Below are positions 1-8,679 of a stretch of DNA of 64,000 nt, in pieces. This DNA is from Devosia soli. GTDB taxonomy: Bacteria; Pseudomonadota; Alphaproteobacteria; Rhizobiales; Devosiaceae. The position numbers were made by a program, and so were the translations under genes. The stretch lies in NCBI RefSeq assembly GCF_000970455.1, contig NZ_LAJG01000014.1, positions 186,001 through 250,000 on the forward strand. Direction: 5' to 3'. Positions within the stretch are counted from its first letter, which is position 1, and every line of letters begins with the position of its first letter. The notes beneath the pieces are model-generated. The model searched no databases. It was given only the letters and a program-made list of their open reading frames with translations, and had not been told where the DNA came from.

Positions 1-467
1 AAGTCGGAAGCTGGACCATCGCTGTCATCGGCCTATTCAACATTGTCGGCTCGCTGATGGCCGGCTATCTTGGTGGTAAGCTGCCCAAGCAACTCCTGCT
101 GGCGACCATCTATTTCCTGCGTTCACTCGCCATTGCCCTCTTCCTGCTGATTCCAGTCAGCGAGATCACCGCCTACGCCTTCGCCGCCGCTATGGGCCTC
201 CTCTGGCTCTCGACCGTGCCGCTCACGGCCGGGCTTGTGTCGCTGTTCTTCGGCGCTCGCTATATGGGCATGCTCTACGGCGTCGCGTTTTTCAGCCACC
301 AGCTCGGCTCGTTCGTCGGCGTTTGGCTCGGCGGCTTCGCTTACGACCAGACGGGCTCTTATGCGCTCGTCTGGTATCTGGGCATCGTTCTGGGGCTTGC
401 TTCCGCCGCGCTGCACATCCCGATCAATGAGCGCAGCGCCAGCAATTTTAGCCTCAAGCCGGCCTGA
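1..467 (+). CDS. MFS transporter, C-terminal part (cut by window start)
   Basis: An open frame enters from outside the window (first whole codon at base 3) and ends at 467. About 154 residues are visible, with alternating hydrophobic helices, a Gly-rich stretch near the last helices and a short loop after GGKLPKQ, as in the C-terminal half of major facilitator transporters. It resembles the monocarboxylate/oxalate-formate branch, but the substrate cannot be told from this half. The next gene, 115 bp away on the same strand, is a different MFS family. Confidence 0.75.
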   Translation, partial: VGSWTIAVIGLFNIVGSLMAGYLGGKLPKQLLLATIYFLRSLAIALFLLIPVSEITAYAFAAAMGLLWLSTVPLTAGLVSLFFGARYMGMLYGVAFFSHQLGSFVGVWLGGFAYDQTGSYALVWYLGIVLGLASAALHIPINERSASNFSLKPA

Positions 468-582
468 AACCTTCGACTATCGTTTTTTACCGATAAAGGC
501 TTGCCATCGCGGCCGGACGGGTTCATGGTCCGGCCCATATTTGCGCCCTTCGTCTGGCGCCCTTCCTGTCTGAGCAATAATT

Positions 583-1839
583 ATGTCCGATCACTTTACA
601 CGGGTGCTTTCGCGCCCTGAATTCATTGCCCTTATTGCTGCGCTGATGGCTTTGAATGCGCTTGCCATCGACGTTATGTTGCCGGCCCTGCCCTATATGG
701 GCCACGCCTTGGGTGTCGCCAGCGAGAACGAACGGCAGTACGTCGTCTCGTCCTATATGCTGGGCATGGGTATCGCCGTGCTCGCGTTCGGACCGCTATC
801 GGACCGTTTTGGCCGCCGGGGTCCCCTCCTCGTCGGCATCGGCATCTACATCATCGCCGCCATCGCGGCAGTCTTTGCGCCGAGCTTTGCCGTTCTTCTG
901 GTTCTGCGCTTCATTCAGGGCATGGGCGCGGCCAGCGTGCGCGTTATCGCCATGTCCGTGGTGCGCGATCGCTATTCGGGCCGCGAGATGGCGGAAGTGA
1001 TGTCGCTGACCTTCATGGTGTTCATGGCCATTCCGATCATCGCTCCGGGCGTTGGACAAGTCCTGCTGTTGACCGGTCCGTGGCAGACCATTTTCATCTT
1101 CATGGGTGGCCTTGCCGCCATCTTCTGGTTCTGGACCTTCCGTCGCCTGCCCGAATCCCTTCCAATGGACGCGCGTCGCCCGCTGACGCTGTCCGGCATC
1201 GCGCAGAGCTTCAAGATCGTCTTCACCAACCGCGCAGCCATTTCCTATGGCCTGGCCGGCACCTTCCTCTTTGGTGCGCTTTTCGGCTTCATCAGCTCGA
1301 GTCAGCAGATCTATGTCGATATCTATGGCCTTGGTGTCTATTTCCCCGTCGCCTTCGCGGCAATGGCTGGCCTTATGGCAGTGTCGTCCTTTACCAATTC
1401 GCGGATCGTGCGCCGCTTCGGCATGCGGCGCCTGTCCCATGGCGCGATGCTGACCTTCACTATTTTCAGTGGCATCTGGCTGGCCTTTGCCATGAGCGGC
1501 TTCCTGCCGCTTTGGCTCTTCTTCTCGTTGCTCGCCATCATCATGTTTAGCTTTGGCTGGGCATCGTCGAACATGAATTCGCTCTCAATGGAGCCATTGG
1601 GCAATGTCGCCGGCACGGCATCGTCCGTCTTCGGTTTCATTCAGACCGTCGGCGGCGCGCTGATCGGGGGCTATACCGGCCAGCACTTCGACGGCACAAC
1701 CGTCCCGGCGGCGACCGGATATTTTCTCATGGGCATCCTTGCCTTGATCTGCGTCCTGATCGCAGAAAAAGGCCGCCTCTTCGGTGTCGGCGAACAATAT
1801 TCCCATGCCGGCGCCGAGCCGGTCATGGAAGCACACTGA
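583..1839 (+). CDS. Bcr/CflA-family drug efflux MFS transporter
   Basis: A 418-residue inner-membrane protein with about 12 hydrophobic segments. The start of TM1 (ALMALNALAIDVMLPALP) and the loop motif GPLSDRFGRRGPL are typical of the Bcr/CflA subfamily of proton-coupled multidrug exporters; length is normal for the family. The ATG at 583 has only a weak ribosome-binding site. A strong terminator follows the stop. The upstream gap holds a hairpin with GGCCGGAC/GTCCGGCC arms but no T-run. The drug or metabolite exported cannot be inferred. Confidence 0.85.
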   Translation: MSDHFTRVLSRPEFIALIAALMALNALAIDVMLPALPYMGHALGVASENERQYVVSSYMLGMGIAVLAFGPLSDRFGRRGPLLVGIGIYIIAAIAAVFAPSFAVLLVLRFIQGMGAASVRVIAMSVVRDRYSGREMAEVMSLTFMVFMAIPIIAPGVGQVLLLTGPWQTIFIFMGGLAAIFWFWTFRRLPESLPMDARRPLTLSGIAQSFKIVFTNRAAISYGLAGTFLFGALFGFISSSQQIYVDIYGLGVYFPVAFAAMAGLMAVSSFTNSRIVRRFGMRRLSHGAMLTFTIFSGIWLAFAMSGFLPLWLFFSLLAIIMFSFGWASSNMNSLSMEPLGNVAGTASSVFGFIQTVGGALIGGYTGQHFDGTTVPAATGYFLMGILALICVLIAEKGRLFGVGEQYSHAGAEPVMEAH

Positions 1840-1842
1840 TTG

Positions 1843-1873
1843 AAAAGGCCACCCCGCGGGGGTGGCCTTTTTG
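1843..1873. terminator. Bidirectional intrinsic terminator
   Basis: A GC-rich hairpin (AAAGGCCACCCC/GGGGTGGCCTTT) has an A-run on one side and a T-run on the other. It lies between the converging efflux gene and clpP and can serve both. Confidence 0.9.
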
Positions 1874-1878
1874 TTCGC

Positions 1879-2508
1879 CTAGTTGCTGACCGCGCTTTGC
1901 GGCGGAGACAGTTGGCTTCGGTCAGCATAGACGTGATCGACCAGGCCCCAGGCCAAGGCTTCTTGCGGCGGCATATAGCGATCACGCTCGAGCGCCGCTT
2001 CAACCTCTTCGTAGGTCCGGCCGCAATGCTTGGCATAAATCATATTGGTCAGGCGCTTGAGGCGCATGCTCTCTTCGGCGTGGATTAGGATGTCCGTGAC
2101 CTTGCCCTGGTAGCCCCCTGAGGGCTGATGCAGCATGATCGAGGTATTGGGCAGGCTAGCGCGAAACCCAGCTTCCCCGGCCGCTAGAACAAGCGTTGCC
2201 GCCGACGCGGCCATACCCATGCAGAGCGTACCGACCGGCGCCTTGATGAACTGCATCGTGTCATACATCGACAGCGCCGCCGTCACCACGCCGCCTGGCG
2301 AGTTTATGTAAAGATAAATCGGCTTATTTGGCGCTTCGGCTTCCAGAAACAGGAGCTGGGCGCAGACGAGCGAGGCCATGTTGTCCTCGATGTCGCCATT
2401 TAGAAAAATGATCCGCTCGCGCAAGAGCCGCGAGTAGATGTCGAAAGCGCGCTCGCCACGGCTCGACTGTTCAACGACCATAGGGACGAGTTGCATCATG
2501 TCGCGCAT
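1879..2508 (-). CDS. clpP: ATP-dependent Clp protease proteolytic subunit, orphan copy
   Basis: A 209-residue ClpP-family serine peptidase. The catalytic triad is visible: Ser102 in GMAAS, His127 in MLHQPSGG and Asp176 in ERDRYMP; INSPGG is conserved. It should form the tetradecameric degradation barrel fed by ClpX or ClpA. It is not next to clpX, tig or lon, and the sequence after Ser (AATLVLAAG) differs from the more usual SMGAFLLAAG, so it is probably a secondary ClpP of the kind found in several alphaproteobacteria. That paralogue reading is inference. Confidence 0.9.
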   Translation of the reverse strand: MRDMMQLVPMVVEQSSRGERAFDIYSRLLRERIIFLNGDIEDNMASLVCAQLLFLEAEAPNKPIYLYINSPGGVVTAALSMYDTMQFIKAPVGTLCMGMAASAATLVLAAGEAGFRASLPNTSIMLHQPSGGYQGKVTDILIHAEESMRLKRLTNMIYAKHCGRTYEEVEAALERDRYMPPQEALAWGLVDHVYADRSQLSPPQSAVSN

Positions 2509-2560
2509 AGGCGACCTCCGTTCGGTTGCGATGTCTGCAGGATGGCGTTAAGCGCTGACC

Positions 2561-2893
2561 TCAGGCGGCCAGCATCATCGCCGGTTCGTTGCTGTTGGCC
2601 GGCACCGGCATGGTCAGCGGCGCGTGCGTCAGCCGGAACCAGGTGCCGCCATCTTCGCGCGGCGCGATCTCGAAGGTGACGAGGCTTTCTTCCGGCTCCG
2701 AGGTCTGCCCGTTCTCGCGCCAGCGATATGTCAGGCGGCGGTTCTCATCCGAGGAGACGACCGAAATCTCGGCATTCTCTGGCCGCTGAAGCCACCGGTC
2801 GAGATATTCGGGGATGGACAGCGCCCGCCAGACCTTTTCCGGCGGGGCATCGAGCGTCGTCTCGAAGACGAGCGTTCCGGTGTTGTCCGTCAT
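2561..2893 (-). CDS. SRPBCC (AHSA1-like) domain protein
   Basis: A 110-residue protein opening with the AHSA1/START-like pattern ETTLDAPPEKVWRALSIPEYLDRWL, a helix-grip fold that binds small hydrophobic ligands. It is shorter than the usual 140-150 residues and ends in a hydrophobic tail. Its start codon overlaps the stop of the ArsR gene (ATGA at 2890-2893), so the two are translationally coupled. Such ArsR-SRPBCC pairs are common; the ligand is unknown. Confidence 0.8.
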   Translation of the reverse strand: MTDNTGTLVFETTLDAPPEKVWRALSIPEYLDRWLQRPENAEISVVSSDENRRLTYRWRENGQTSEPEESLVTFEIAPREDGGTWFRLTHAPLTMPVPANSNEPAMMLAA

Positions 2894-3204
2894 TGGTCCA
2901 TCTCCTTGAGAAGATCCTTGAGATTATCGATTCGGCTGGGCCAGAAATCGCGATAGCGTGCCAGCCACCCATGGAGCGGTGCGAAACCTTCGGGGTCGAT
3001 CCGGTAATGTGCGAACCGCCCTTCGCGTCGCTCGCTGATGAGCCCGGCACCCTTGAGCACCGCGATATGCTGCGACATTGCCGGCTGCGAAATGGCGAAC
3101 CCCTCGCGCAAAACGGTAGCCGTCAGCTCGTCGCCGGACAGCCGCTCGAGTATTGCGCGGCGTGTCGGATCAGCCAGAACCTTGAATATCTCTGCTTCGT
3201 TCAT
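2890..3204 (-). CDS. ArsR-family transcriptional regulator
   Basis: A 104-residue winged-helix protein. ADPTRRAILERL, then AISQPAMSQHIAVLKGAGLISERREGR and HYRIDPE, form the HTH and wing. No metal-binding Cys pair is visible, so it belongs to the metal-independent, SRPBCC-linked group. The ATG at 3204 is chosen because the frame upstream is only an antisense extension through the next gene and because a perfect palindrome lies just upstream. Probably autoregulated. Confidence 0.88.
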   Translation of the reverse strand: MNEAEIFKVLADPTRRAILERLSGDELTATVLREGFAISQPAMSQHIAVLKGAGLISERREGRFAHYRIDPEGFAPLHGWLARYRDFWPSRIDNLKDLLKEMDQ

Positions 3205-3211
3205 GCAAACA

Positions 3212-3229
3212 CATAAGCACACACTTATG
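3212..3229. promoter_or_regulatory. Palindromic operator of the ArsR/SRPBCC pair
   Basis: CATAAG-CACACA-CTTATG is a perfect 6-bp inverted repeat with a 6-bp spacer, starting 8 bp upstream of the arsR ATG. Position and symmetry suit binding by the encoded ArsR dimer; binding is inference. Confidence 0.6.
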
Positions 3230-3312
3230 AGTCGGCGCAAGATGACATCTTCTGGTCTTTGCGATGGTGTCCAGGAACGATAGGCTGGGCGTTCTTCCCT
3301 GCGGATTCTCCC

Positions 3313-4506
3313 ATGACCGGTCGCACCTATCTCGCCATTCCCGGGCCATCGGTCGTTCCCGACCGCGTGCTCAACGCCATGCATCGCGCCGCGCCCAATA
3401 TCTACGAGGGTGATGTCGTAGCCATGATGGACCAGCTGATGGCCGACCTCAAACGCGTGGCCGTGACCAGCCAGAATGCCGCGATCTATATCGCCAACGG
3501 TCACGGCGCCTGGGAAGCCGGAAATGCCAATCTGTTTTCGCGCGGCGATAAGGCTCTTCTCGTCGCCACAGGTCTTTTTGGCATGAGCTGGGCCAATTCG
3601 GCGATCCGCATGGGCGTCGACGTCGAAATTCTCGATTGCGGCAAGTCCGGCGCCGCCGACCCTGCCCGCGTTGCCGAGCGCTTGCGGGCCGATAAGGCCC
3701 ACGAATTCAAAGTCGTCATGGTCACCCATGTCGACACCGCCTCTTCGGCCAAGAACGACATCCGCGCCATGCGAAAGGCGTTGGACGATGCCGGCCATCC
3801 GGCCCTTTTCGCCGTTGACGCCGTTGCAAGCCTTGGCTGTGACGAGCTGAGGATGGATGAGTGGGGCGTCGATGTCGTCGTCGGCGCGAGCCAGAAGGGC
3901 CTGATGATGCCGCCCGGCCTCGGCTTCCTCTGGTTCTCCGATAAGGCGCGCAAGCGGACTGCGGGCGGCGACCTTCGGACGCCCTATTGGGATTGGGAGC
4001 CGCGCACGGTCGGCGCAGAGTTCTGGCAATATTTTGGCGGCACCGCCCCCACCCAGCATCTCTTCGGAATGCGGGAAGCGCTCACCATGATTCTCGATGA
4101 AGAAGGTCTCGAAAACGTTTGGACACGCCACAGTAGGCTTGCCCGCGCAGTCTGGGCGGCTGTTGACGCCTGGGCTGCCGGCAATCCCGACATCGGCCTC
4201 AACATCGCTTCCCCTACCGCCCGTGGCCACTCCGTCACCGCGGCGCGCCTCGCCAGCGGCGGTGCCGGCCGCCTGCGCTCATGGCTCGAAAAGGAAACTG
4301 GCGTGACGCTTGGCATCGGGCTTGGCATGGCTATGGCGCACGAGCCCGCCTACGCCGACTTCTTCCGCATCGGCCATATGGGACACGTCAATGCCCATAT
4401 GGTCCTTGGCGTGCTTGCCAGCATTGAGGCGGGGCTGACCGCACTCGATATTGCCCACGGCGGTGGCGCAGTCGAGGCCGCTGCAGCGGCATTCGCTAGA
4501 CCGTAA
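3313..4506 (+). CDS. Class-V PLP aminotransferase (serine/alanine-glyoxylate type)
   Basis: A 397-residue fold-type I PLP enzyme. The N-terminal AIPGPSVVPDRVL, the cofactor aspartate in VDAVASLG (Asp169) and the Schiff-base lysine in GASQKGL (Lys195) fit serine-glyoxylate or alanine-glyoxylate aminotransferases, which transfer an amino group to glyoxylate to give glycine. The first in-frame ATG, at 3259, would add 18 non-family residues, so 3313 is preferred. Its 3' end overlaps the convergent phosphatase gene by 11 bp. The amino donor is not certain. Confidence 0.85.
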   Translation: MTGRTYLAIPGPSVVPDRVLNAMHRAAPNIYEGDVVAMMDQLMADLKRVAVTSQNAAIYIANGHGAWEAGNANLFSRGDKALLVATGLFGMSWANSAIRMGVDVEILDCGKSGAADPARVAERLRADKAHEFKVVMVTHVDTASSAKNDIRAMRKALDDAGHPALFAVDAVASLGCDELRMDEWGVDVVVGASQKGLMMPPGLGFLWFSDKARKRTAGGDLRTPYWDWEPRTVGAEFWQYFGGTAPTQHLFGMREALTMILDEEGLENVWTRHSRLARAVWAAVDAWAAGNPDIGLNIASPTARGHSVTAARLASGGAGRLRSWLEKETGVTLGIGLGMAMAHEPAYADFFRIGHMGHVNAHMVLGVLASIEAGLTALDIAHGGGAVEAAAAAFARP

Positions 4507-5308
4507 ATACCTCGTGGCGCAGAGCTTCCCAGCTCCCCTTATCGGGCGCGACAAGAAGCCCGCCATCGGTATGGCTTGCGTTATAGCCTGAGCCATCGAA
4601 CCGTGCCGTATAGGCGCCGGCCTCGCGCATCATCAGTTCGCCAGCGACATGGTCCCAGGGCATGAGCTTGTTATACATCAGGAAATGCACGTGGCCGCCC
4701 GCCGCCATACGATATTCGTGCCCTGCGCAGCGATAATTGGCAAACATCTTGACCTTGGCGAGATTGCCAAGGATTTGCGGCCGCGTCGCCTCTGGCAAGT
4801 ATGAGACGGACGCCAACCCGCCCATGTCGAATAACGCTACCGGATCGGCGAATTTCTGGCGCACACGGCGGCCATCGGGGAAAACCTGCCATGTGCCGCA
4901 ACCGCGCTCGGTCATCATGAAATCGTCGCCCATCGGATCGTAGATCACCCCGGCAACGGTCTCGCCATTTTGGACCACCGCCGCCATGACGGCAAATAAC
5001 GGGAGGCCAGCCGCAAAATTGTACGTCCCGTCGACCGGATCGACATAGATGACCGTCCGGTCGTCAAACTTCCACATCAGCAATGCCGGATTCGCCGCCA
5101 CCGCTTCCTCGCCGATCACGACAGTATCGGGCGAATGCGCATTGATCGCGGCCGTAATGACGCGTTCGGCATTTTCGTCGGCCTCGGTCACGAGGTCGAA
5201 TGCGCCGGTCTTGGTGCGAATATCTCCCTCGTCCAGCCGGCGGAAGCGCGGCATGATTTCGTCCTTGGCGGCCTGGCGGAGAATGGCGGCAAGGCGTTCG
5301 ATATTCAT
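4496..5308 (-). CDS. Inositol monophosphatase family protein
   Basis: A 270-residue Mg2+-dependent phosphatase. It shows the family metal motifs [15 protein letters not shown] and [14 protein letters not shown]. Substrates in this family include inositol-1-phosphate, histidinol phosphate and PAP; the sequence does not decide. Its ATG overlaps the ttcA stop (5305-5308, ATGA), so it is translated as the second gene of a ttcA operon. Longer upstream extensions of the frame run through ttcA and are rejected. Confidence 0.85.
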   Translation of the reverse strand: MNIERLAAILRQAAKDEIMPRFRRLDEGDIRTKTGAFDLVTEADENAERVITAAINAHSPDTVVIGEEAVAANPALLMWKFDDRTVIYVDPVDGTYNFAAGLPLFAVMAAVVQNGETVAGVIYDPMGDDFMMTERGCGTWQVFPDGRRVRQKFADPVALFDMGGLASVSYLPEATRPQILGNLAKVKMFANYRCAGHEYRMAAGGHVHFLMYNKLMPWDHVAGELMMREAGAYTARFDGSGYNASHTDGGLLVAPDKGSWEALRHEVFTV

Positions 5309-6180
5309 GCGTCTGCGTCCTTCGGTTTCAGAGTTAGGCCCGCAAAATCGAAAAGACGCGGGTCGAGCATATGGCTGGGATTGATGTTGCCCAGTGCGCG
5401 GATCATCACATCCTTGCGGCCGGGCATTCGCTTTTCGATGTCGGTAAGCATTGCCTTCATCGCATTGCGCTCGAGGCCATCCTGCGATCCGCAAAGGTCG
5501 CAGGGGATGATGGGGAACTGCATTGCATCGGAAAAGCGCTGTAGGTCTTCCTCCGCGCAATAGATCAGCGGCCGGAGCACTTCGAGGTCGCCCTCGTCGT
5601 TGACGAGCTTGGCCGGCATCGCCGCCAGCTTGCCGCCATGGAAGAAGTTCATGAAAAAGGTTTCGAGACTGTCATCGCGATGGTGGCCGAGCACCAGCGC
5701 CGTGCATCCCTCTTCGCGCGCAATGCGATAAAGATTGCCCCGGCGAAGGCGCGAGCAGAGCGAGCAATAGGTCGCGCCCTGCGGCAGCTTGTCGGTCACG
5801 ATGGAATAGGTGTCCTGATATTCGATCCGATGCTCGATGCCGAGTTCTTCAAGGAATTGGGGCAGGATGTGCTTGGGAAAGTTCGGCTGCCCCTGGTCGA
5901 GATTGCAGGCGAGGAGCTCGACGGGCAGGAGACCGCGCCATTTGAGATCAAGCAGCAGCGCCAGCATCCCATAGCTATCCTTGCCCCCGGACAGCGCGAT
6001 CAACCACTTCTCCCCTGGCCGCACCATGGCGAACTTTTCGAGCGCCTCGCGCGTGTTCCGGATCAGCCGCTTGCGGAGCTTGTTGAACTCCACCGAACGC
6101 GGCGCCTTTGCGTAGATCGGATGGGCGCCGGCATCCGAGTCGTCGGCGGGCGTCGCAGGGGCATCCATCACCGCGGTCAT
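5305..6180 (-). CDS. ttcA: tRNA 2-thiocytidine(32) synthetase TtcA
   Basis: A 291-residue PP-loop ATPase that thiolates C32 of certain tRNAs. The PP-loop LSGGKDSYG (residues 63-71) activates the base. Cys139/Cys142 (YCSLC) and the PCDLC pair (227/230) supply the [4Fe-4S] ligands and match the TtcA pattern. Residues 1-25 are acidic and poorly conserved; Met5 is an alternative start. First gene of a two-gene operon. TrmJ, which methylates residue 32 of other tRNAs, is 3.8 kb away. Confidence 0.93.
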   Translation of the reverse strand: MTAVMDAPATPADDSDAGAHPIYAKAPRSVEFNKLRKRLIRNTREALEKFAMVRPGEKWLIALSGGKDSYGMLALLLDLKWRGLLPVELLACNLDQGQPNFPKHILPQFLEELGIEHRIEYQDTYSIVTDKLPQGATYCSLCSRLRRGNLYRIAREEGCTALVLGHHRDDSLETFFMNFFHGGKLAAMPAKLVNDEGDLEVLRPLIYCAEEDLQRFSDAMQFPIIPCDLCGSQDGLERNAMKAMLTDIEKRMPGRKDVMIRALGNINPSHMLDPRLFDFAGLTLKPKDADA

Positions 6181-6346
6181 GGCAAATCTCTCATAAACTT
6201 CCGTGCCCTGCTGATACCCCCTGCCGCCGATGAGGGAAAGCGAAAGCGACGGCGTTCAACCTTACCAAAGCTTAACTTCCCGTCCTTGTTTTATGCTTAT
6301 TGCCACAGTTAGATGACACATTCCCTCGACACCCTGGAGTCTCCCG

Positions 6347-7747
6347 GTGTTTCGCTCCTTCTTCCCTGTCCCAAAGATTTTCTTCTCGTCGGCGGCGCTG
6401 TGGCTATTGGCTGCCGTATTGATCTGGTTTGCCATCGGCGAGCCGATCCGCAGCGCCATCGGCATCGACCGGTTCACCCATCCTCAGGTCGCCGCACCTC
6501 AGACCCCCGCATCCGACCAGCCCACGACGGCTGATGATGCTGTGGCTGCGCAGCCGGCGGCGGGTGCCGACCAGACAAATCCCAATGCACCGGCCACTAC
6601 GGAAAGCGCTGCCTCGCCATCGCAGCAGGCAGCGGCCGCAGGAGCTGCAGAATCTTCGGTCGGCAACTTCCTCAATGGCGATCGGATCTGGCTCTATCAG
6701 TACGTGCTGATGGTCTCGCTGATCTTTTGCGTGTTCTGGTATTTTTATAAGCGCAACGAATGGTACTGGTGGAGCGTCGTTGGTTCGACCGGTATCCTCC
6801 TCGTCATCTATTTCCAGGTGCAGGTCGAAGCCTTCGTCAACGAATGGTCAGGCGTCTTCTTCGACATGATCCAGCTGGCGTTGACCCAGCCACGCTCGGT
6901 TACCCCTGAGCGGTTCTACGGTGAAGTCTTCACACTGCTTATCGTGCTGATGCCGACCATCCTTGTATCGGTGCTCTTGGCCTTCTTCACCTCGCACTAT
7001 GTGTTCCGGTGGCGCAAGGCGATGAACTTTTACTACATGGCCCACTGGCCGGCGATCCGCCAAACTGAAGGCGCTGCGCAGCGCGTACAGGAAGACACGA
7101 TGCGTTTCGCAACCATCGTCGAGGATCTCGGCACCGCCTTCTTCGGCTCTCTCATTACCCTCGTCGTCTTCCTGCCGATGCTCTGGGGTCTTTCAAGCAC
7201 GATCACCGAACTGCCGTTCTTCGGCGAAGTCCCCGGGAGCCTCGTCTGGGTTGCCCTCGCCGCCGCCATCATTGGTACGGTTCTCCTGGCCGTCGTCGGC
7301 ATCAAGTTGCCGGGTCTCAACTTTGCCAACCAGCGCGTGGAGGCAGCCTACCGCAAGGAGCTGGTGTTCGGCGAGGACCATGCAGAACGCGCCGATCCGC
7401 CGACTGTGAAAGAGCTCTTTGCCAATGTGCAGAAGAACTACTTCCGGCTCTATTTCCACTACACCTACTTCAACCTCGCCCGGTACGCCTACCTCAACAT
7501 GGTCGGATATGTGCCGCTGCTCACCATGGCCCCTACGATCCTGGCCGGCGGCCTGACTATGGGTGTCTACCAGCAAGTGCAGCTGGCCTTCGGCCAAGTG
7601 TCGTCCTCGTTCCAGTTCTTCGCTCGCGCATGGACCACCATCGTCGAACTGCAGTCCGTCTACCTCCGCCTGCGTCTCTTCGAGAGCTTTATCCCGAAAG
7701 CCCAAGAGCCGATAAAAGCCAGCGTCAGCGACGCTGCAACGACCTGA
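6347..7747 (+). CDS. sbmA: Peptide antibiotic transporter SbmA/BacA
   Basis: A 466-residue inner-membrane protein of the SbmA/BacA family, which imports proline-rich and other peptides using the proton gradient; BacA is needed for chronic host association in rhizobia and Brucella. Family hallmarks include FYKRNEWYWWSVV, SGVFFDMIQLALT, NQRVEAAYRKELVFGEDHAERA and a long C-terminal membrane domain. Start is GTG at 6347, 8 nt after GGAG. Oddity: an Ala/Pro/Gln-rich linker at residues 46-106, between TM1 and TM2, absent from E. coli SbmA, which is about 60 residues shorter. Confidence 0.92.
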   Translation: MFRSFFPVPKIFFSSAALWLLAAVLIWFAIGEPIRSAIGIDRFTHPQVAAPQTPASDQPTTADDAVAAQPAAGADQTNPNAPATTESAASPSQQAAAAGAAESSVGNFLNGDRIWLYQYVLMVSLIFCVFWYFYKRNEWYWWSVVGSTGILLVIYFQVQVEAFVNEWSGVFFDMIQLALTQPRSVTPERFYGEVFTLLIVLMPTILVSVLLAFFTSHYVFRWRKAMNFYYMAHWPAIRQTEGAAQRVQEDTMRFATIVEDLGTAFFGSLITLVVFLPMLWGLSSTITELPFFGEVPGSLVWVALAAAIIGTVLLAVVGIKLPGLNFANQRVEAAYRKELVFGEDHAERADPPTVKELFANVQKNYFRLYFHYTYFNLARYAYLNMVGYVPLLTMAPTILAGGLTMGVYQQVQLAFGQVSSSFQFFARAWTTIVELQSVYLRLRLFESFIPKAQEPIKASVSDAATT

Positions 7748-7756
7748 CACCCCAAG

Positions 7757-7787
7757 AAAAGGGCCACCCAAGGGTGGCCCTTTGTTT
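7757..7787 (+). terminator. Intrinsic terminator of sbmA
   Basis: Hairpin AGGGCCACCC-AA-GGGTGGCCCT followed by TTGTTT, 10 bp after the sbmA stop. Confidence 0.9.
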
Positions 7788-7831
7788 CGGTACCATTGCT
7801 GCTTTGTAATACAATCGAGCCATGGACGACC

Positions 7832-7866
7832 AAAAACAAAAGGGCCGCCCCGAGGGACGGCCCTTT
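7832..7866 (-). terminator. Intrinsic terminator of rpsD
   Basis: On the minus strand a GGGCCGTCCC/GGGGCGGCCC hairpin is followed by TTTTGTTTTT, 22 bp after the rpsD stop. Confidence 0.9.
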
Positions 7867-7888
7867 CCAGTTTGATGCGTCGTTTCGC

Positions 7889-8506
7889 TTAGCGCGAATA
7901 GAATTCGACGACGAGGTTCGGTTCCATCTGGACCGGGTACGGCACGTCGGACAGAGCCGGAATGCGGACGAAGCTGGCGACCATCTTGTTGTGGTCGACT
8001 TCGACGTAATCCGGCACGTCGCGTTCAGCGAGCTGGACGGCTTCAAGAACGACGGTGAGCTGCTTGGAGCGCTCCTTGACCTCGATCTTGTCGCCAACCT
8101 TGACCTGGTAGGACGGAATGTTGACGCGCTGGCCGTTGACGGTCACGTGGCCATGGGACACGAACTGACGGGCGGCAAAAACGGTCGACACGAACTTTGC
8201 GCGGTAGACGATCGCGTCGAGGCGCGACTCGAGCAGACCGATCAGGTTTTCGCCGGTATCGCCCTTGCGGCGCGATGCTTCGTCATAAAGACGGCGGAAA
8301 GCCTTTTCGGTGATCGAGCCATAATAGCCCTTCAGCTTCTGCTTGGCGCGCAGCTGCAGACCGTAGTCCGAAAGCTTGCCCTTGCGGCGCTGACCGTGCT
8401 GGCCGGGGCCATAGGCACGTGCGTTCAAGGGGGACTTCGGACGGCCCCAGATGTTCTCGCCAAGACGGCGGTCAATCTTGTATTTTACAGAATGACGCTT
8501 CGACAT
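7889..8506 (-). CDS. rpsD: 30S ribosomal protein S4
   Basis: A 205-residue primary 16S rRNA-binding protein. It has the conserved opening [37 protein letters not shown], and an S4 RNA-binding domain at about residues 95-160 ([14 protein letters not shown]...[11 protein letters not shown]). The zinc-type N-terminal cysteines are absent (C-minus form). It stands alone as a monocistron here, with its own terminator, rather than inside the alpha operon as in E. coli. Confidence 0.98.
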   Translation of the reverse strand: MSKRHSVKYKIDRRLGENIWGRPKSPLNARAYGPGQHGQRRKGKLSDYGLQLRAKQKLKGYYGSITEKAFRRLYDEASRRKGDTGENLIGLLESRLDAIVYRAKFVSTVFAARQFVSHGHVTVNGQRVNIPSYQVKVGDKIEVKERSKQLTVVLEAVQLAERDVPDYVEVDHNKMVASFVRIPALSDVPYPVQMEPNLVVEFYSR

Positions 8507-8679
8507 CGCGTATCCCTTTCTAAGTTAGAATGGATCGCGCCCTCCTTTGCCTCTCGCGGGAGAGGCCGACAGATTCCCAAATATTCAGGAGATCCCGGGT
8601 GCGCCTATTAGGCCCGAGGGCCGGATAGGTGGGCGCTTGATAGGGGCGCGAGCCTACGCTGTCAAGCACTGCAAGGGGT

